From Cyrtodaria siliqua (taxonomy: Eukaryota; Mollusca; Bivalvia; Adapedonta; Hiatellidae): a stretch of 64,000 nt of DNA. The stretch lies in contig JAWPHD010003251.1 of assembly GCA_037043455.1 (NCBI GenBank), positions 62,001 to 126,000 of the forward strand. The letters are read 5' to 3'. This document shows, piece after piece, positions 62,445-64,000 of the stretch. The position numbers and the translations under genes were made by a program. Within the stretch, counting starts at the first letter, position 1; every line of letters starts with the position of its first letter. Under the pieces are notes generated by a model. That model saw nothing but the letters and a program-made list of their open reading frames with translations, did no database searches and was not told where the DNA came from.

Positions 62445-64000
62445 TTTAGCTCTACTGATCAGAGATCAGCAGAGCTTATGCCGTGGTGCGGCGTCCGTCT
62501 GTCCGTCTGTCTGTCCGTAAACTTTTTTTTGTAGCGACTTCTCCTCTGAAACTACTGAATGGATTTTCATGAAACTTTACAGAAATGTTGCCCATGAAGT
62601 CTAGTTGATCCTAGCAAAAATTCATGTTGATGTGAAATCCAAGATGGCCGCCAGATCTAAAAATAGGTTTTTAAAAAACAAGTTCGTAGCGACTTCTTCA
62701 TGAAAACTATAAGTGATATTGATATGGGACTATTTCTAAAATGATCAGCATGACATGATGTTGGTCCTTGTCGGAAATCGTTTTGATTCGACGTTAAACA
62801 TGGCTGCCAGCGGCCATTTTTGTTTACATAGAGTTATATAATGAAAACTTGTAGCAACTACTCCTCTGAAACTACTTGACGGATTTTCATGAAATTTCAC
62901 AGGAATGTTGCTCTTGATGTCAAATTGATCCTAGCAAAATTTCAGGTCGGCCGGAAATTCAAGATGGCCACCACGGCTAAAAATAAATTTTCAAAATACA
63001 AGTTTGTAGCGACTACTTCTTGAAACCTATAAGTGATATTGATGTGGGACTTTTTCTAAAATGATCAGCATGACATGATGTTGGTCCTTGTCAAAAATCG
63101 TTTTGATTCAACGTTAAACATGGCTGCCAGAGGCCATCTTTGTTTACATACAGTTATATAGTAAAAACTTGTAGCGACTACTCCTTTGAAACTACTTGAC
63201 AGATTTTCATGAAATTTACAGGAATATTGCTCTTAATGTCTAATTGATCCTAGCAAAATTTCAGATCGGCCAGAAATTCAAGATGGCCGCCACAGCTAAA
63301 AATAGATTTTTAAAAAAGAAGTTTGTAGCGACTACGTCTTGAAAACTATAAGTGATATTGATATGGGACTTTTTGTAAAATGATCAGCATGACATGATGG
63401 TTATAAGAGTCAAACATTATGTTGATTCGACGTTAAACATGGCTGCCAGTGGCCATCTTTGTTTACATAGAGTTATATAATGAAAACTTGTAGCGACTAC
63501 TCCTCTGAAACTGCTTGACGGACTTTCATGAAACTTCACAGGAATGTTGCTCTTGATGTCTAATTGATCCTAGCAAAATTTCAGGTCGCCCGGAAATTCA
63601 AGATGGCTGCCATGGCTAAAAATAGATTTTCAAAATACAAGTTTGTAGCGACTACTACTTGAAAACTATAAGTGATATTGATATTGGACTTTTTGTAAAA
63701 TGATCAGCATGACATGATGTTGGTCCTTGTCAAAAATTGTTTTGATTCAACGTTAAACATGGCTGCCAGCAGCCATCTTTGTTTACATAGAGTTATATAG
63801 TAAAAACTTGTAGCGACTAATCCTTTGAAACTACTTGGCAGATTTTCATGAAACTTTACAGGAATGTTGCTCTTAATGTTTAATTGATCCTAGCAAAATT
63901 TCAGATCGGCCAGAAATTCAAGATGGCCGCCACAGCTAAAATTAGATTTTTTAAAAAAGAAGTTTGTAGCGACTACGTCTTGAAAACTATAAGTGATATT
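62445..64000 (+). repeat. Hairpin-headed repeat with ~318-bp tandem units, runs off the window
   Basis: It starts with AGCTCTACTGATCAGAGATC followed by AGCAGAGCT, a hairpin variant of that at 55215, then CCGTCTGTCCGTCTGTCTGT. Units marked by GTAGCGACTACTCCTCTGAA (about 62531, 62861, 63171, 63490, 63809) and by CAAGATGGCCGCCA recur about every 318 bp; within each, TGAAAACTATAAGTGATATT closes the unit. Noncoding. Confidence 0.8.

Overview
The window is animal nuclear DNA, AT-rich, intron-bearing and crowded with transposons. Molluscan-type tRNA-derived SINE pieces, hairpin-headed 'AGCTCTACTG' repeats and long minisatellites point to a mollusc, most likely a bivalve; the species cannot be named from sequence alone.

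Layout. 1-7.7 kb: retroelement debris (an RT-type ORF tail, a Ty3/Gypsy integrase tail), a SINE and TIR/MITE elements. About 7.7-22.3 kb: an endogenous Polinton/Maverick (adintovirus-like) element with protein-primed PolB, retrovirus-type integrase, double-jelly-roll major capsid protein, penton-like minor capsid protein, packaging ATPase, an OB-fold-like protein, a small two-site zinc protein and seven further proteins that I take to be Polinton-associated. PolB, the ATPase and one small membrane protein are broken, while integrase and both capsid genes are open. No adenain-type protease and no terminal inverted repeats were found. Most genes start directly after an A-run with a TATA-like element a few bases upstream, and three divergent gene pairs share spacers of only 35-46 bp. 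22.7-27.5 kb: a three-level nest of non-autonomous DNA transposons. 28-36.3 kb: further elements, including one with a perfect 8-bp target duplication (30320-31359).

36.5 kb to beyond the window end: a host gene on the + strand, a secreted or lysosomal histidine acid phosphatase (branch 2). Five in-phase exons are visible (36478-36636, 48806-48901, 51940-52032, 54078-54233, 60500-60598). Intron 1 holds about 10.5 kb of a 50-bp minisatellite with a 1,399-bp higher-order repeat. Intron 4 holds a 41-bp minisatellite whose unit copies the splice acceptor and first bases of exon 5, so roughly 70 decoy acceptors precede the true one. A hairpin-headed repeat is inserted inside that array. The last 3 kb are an AT-rich GAGTAC satellite and a ~318-bp tandem repeat running off the end.

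The two most striking items are the exon-seeded minisatellite and the Polinton with conserved A-run/TATA gene starts and uneven decay of its genes. All family calls come from motif recognition by eye; no database search was run.
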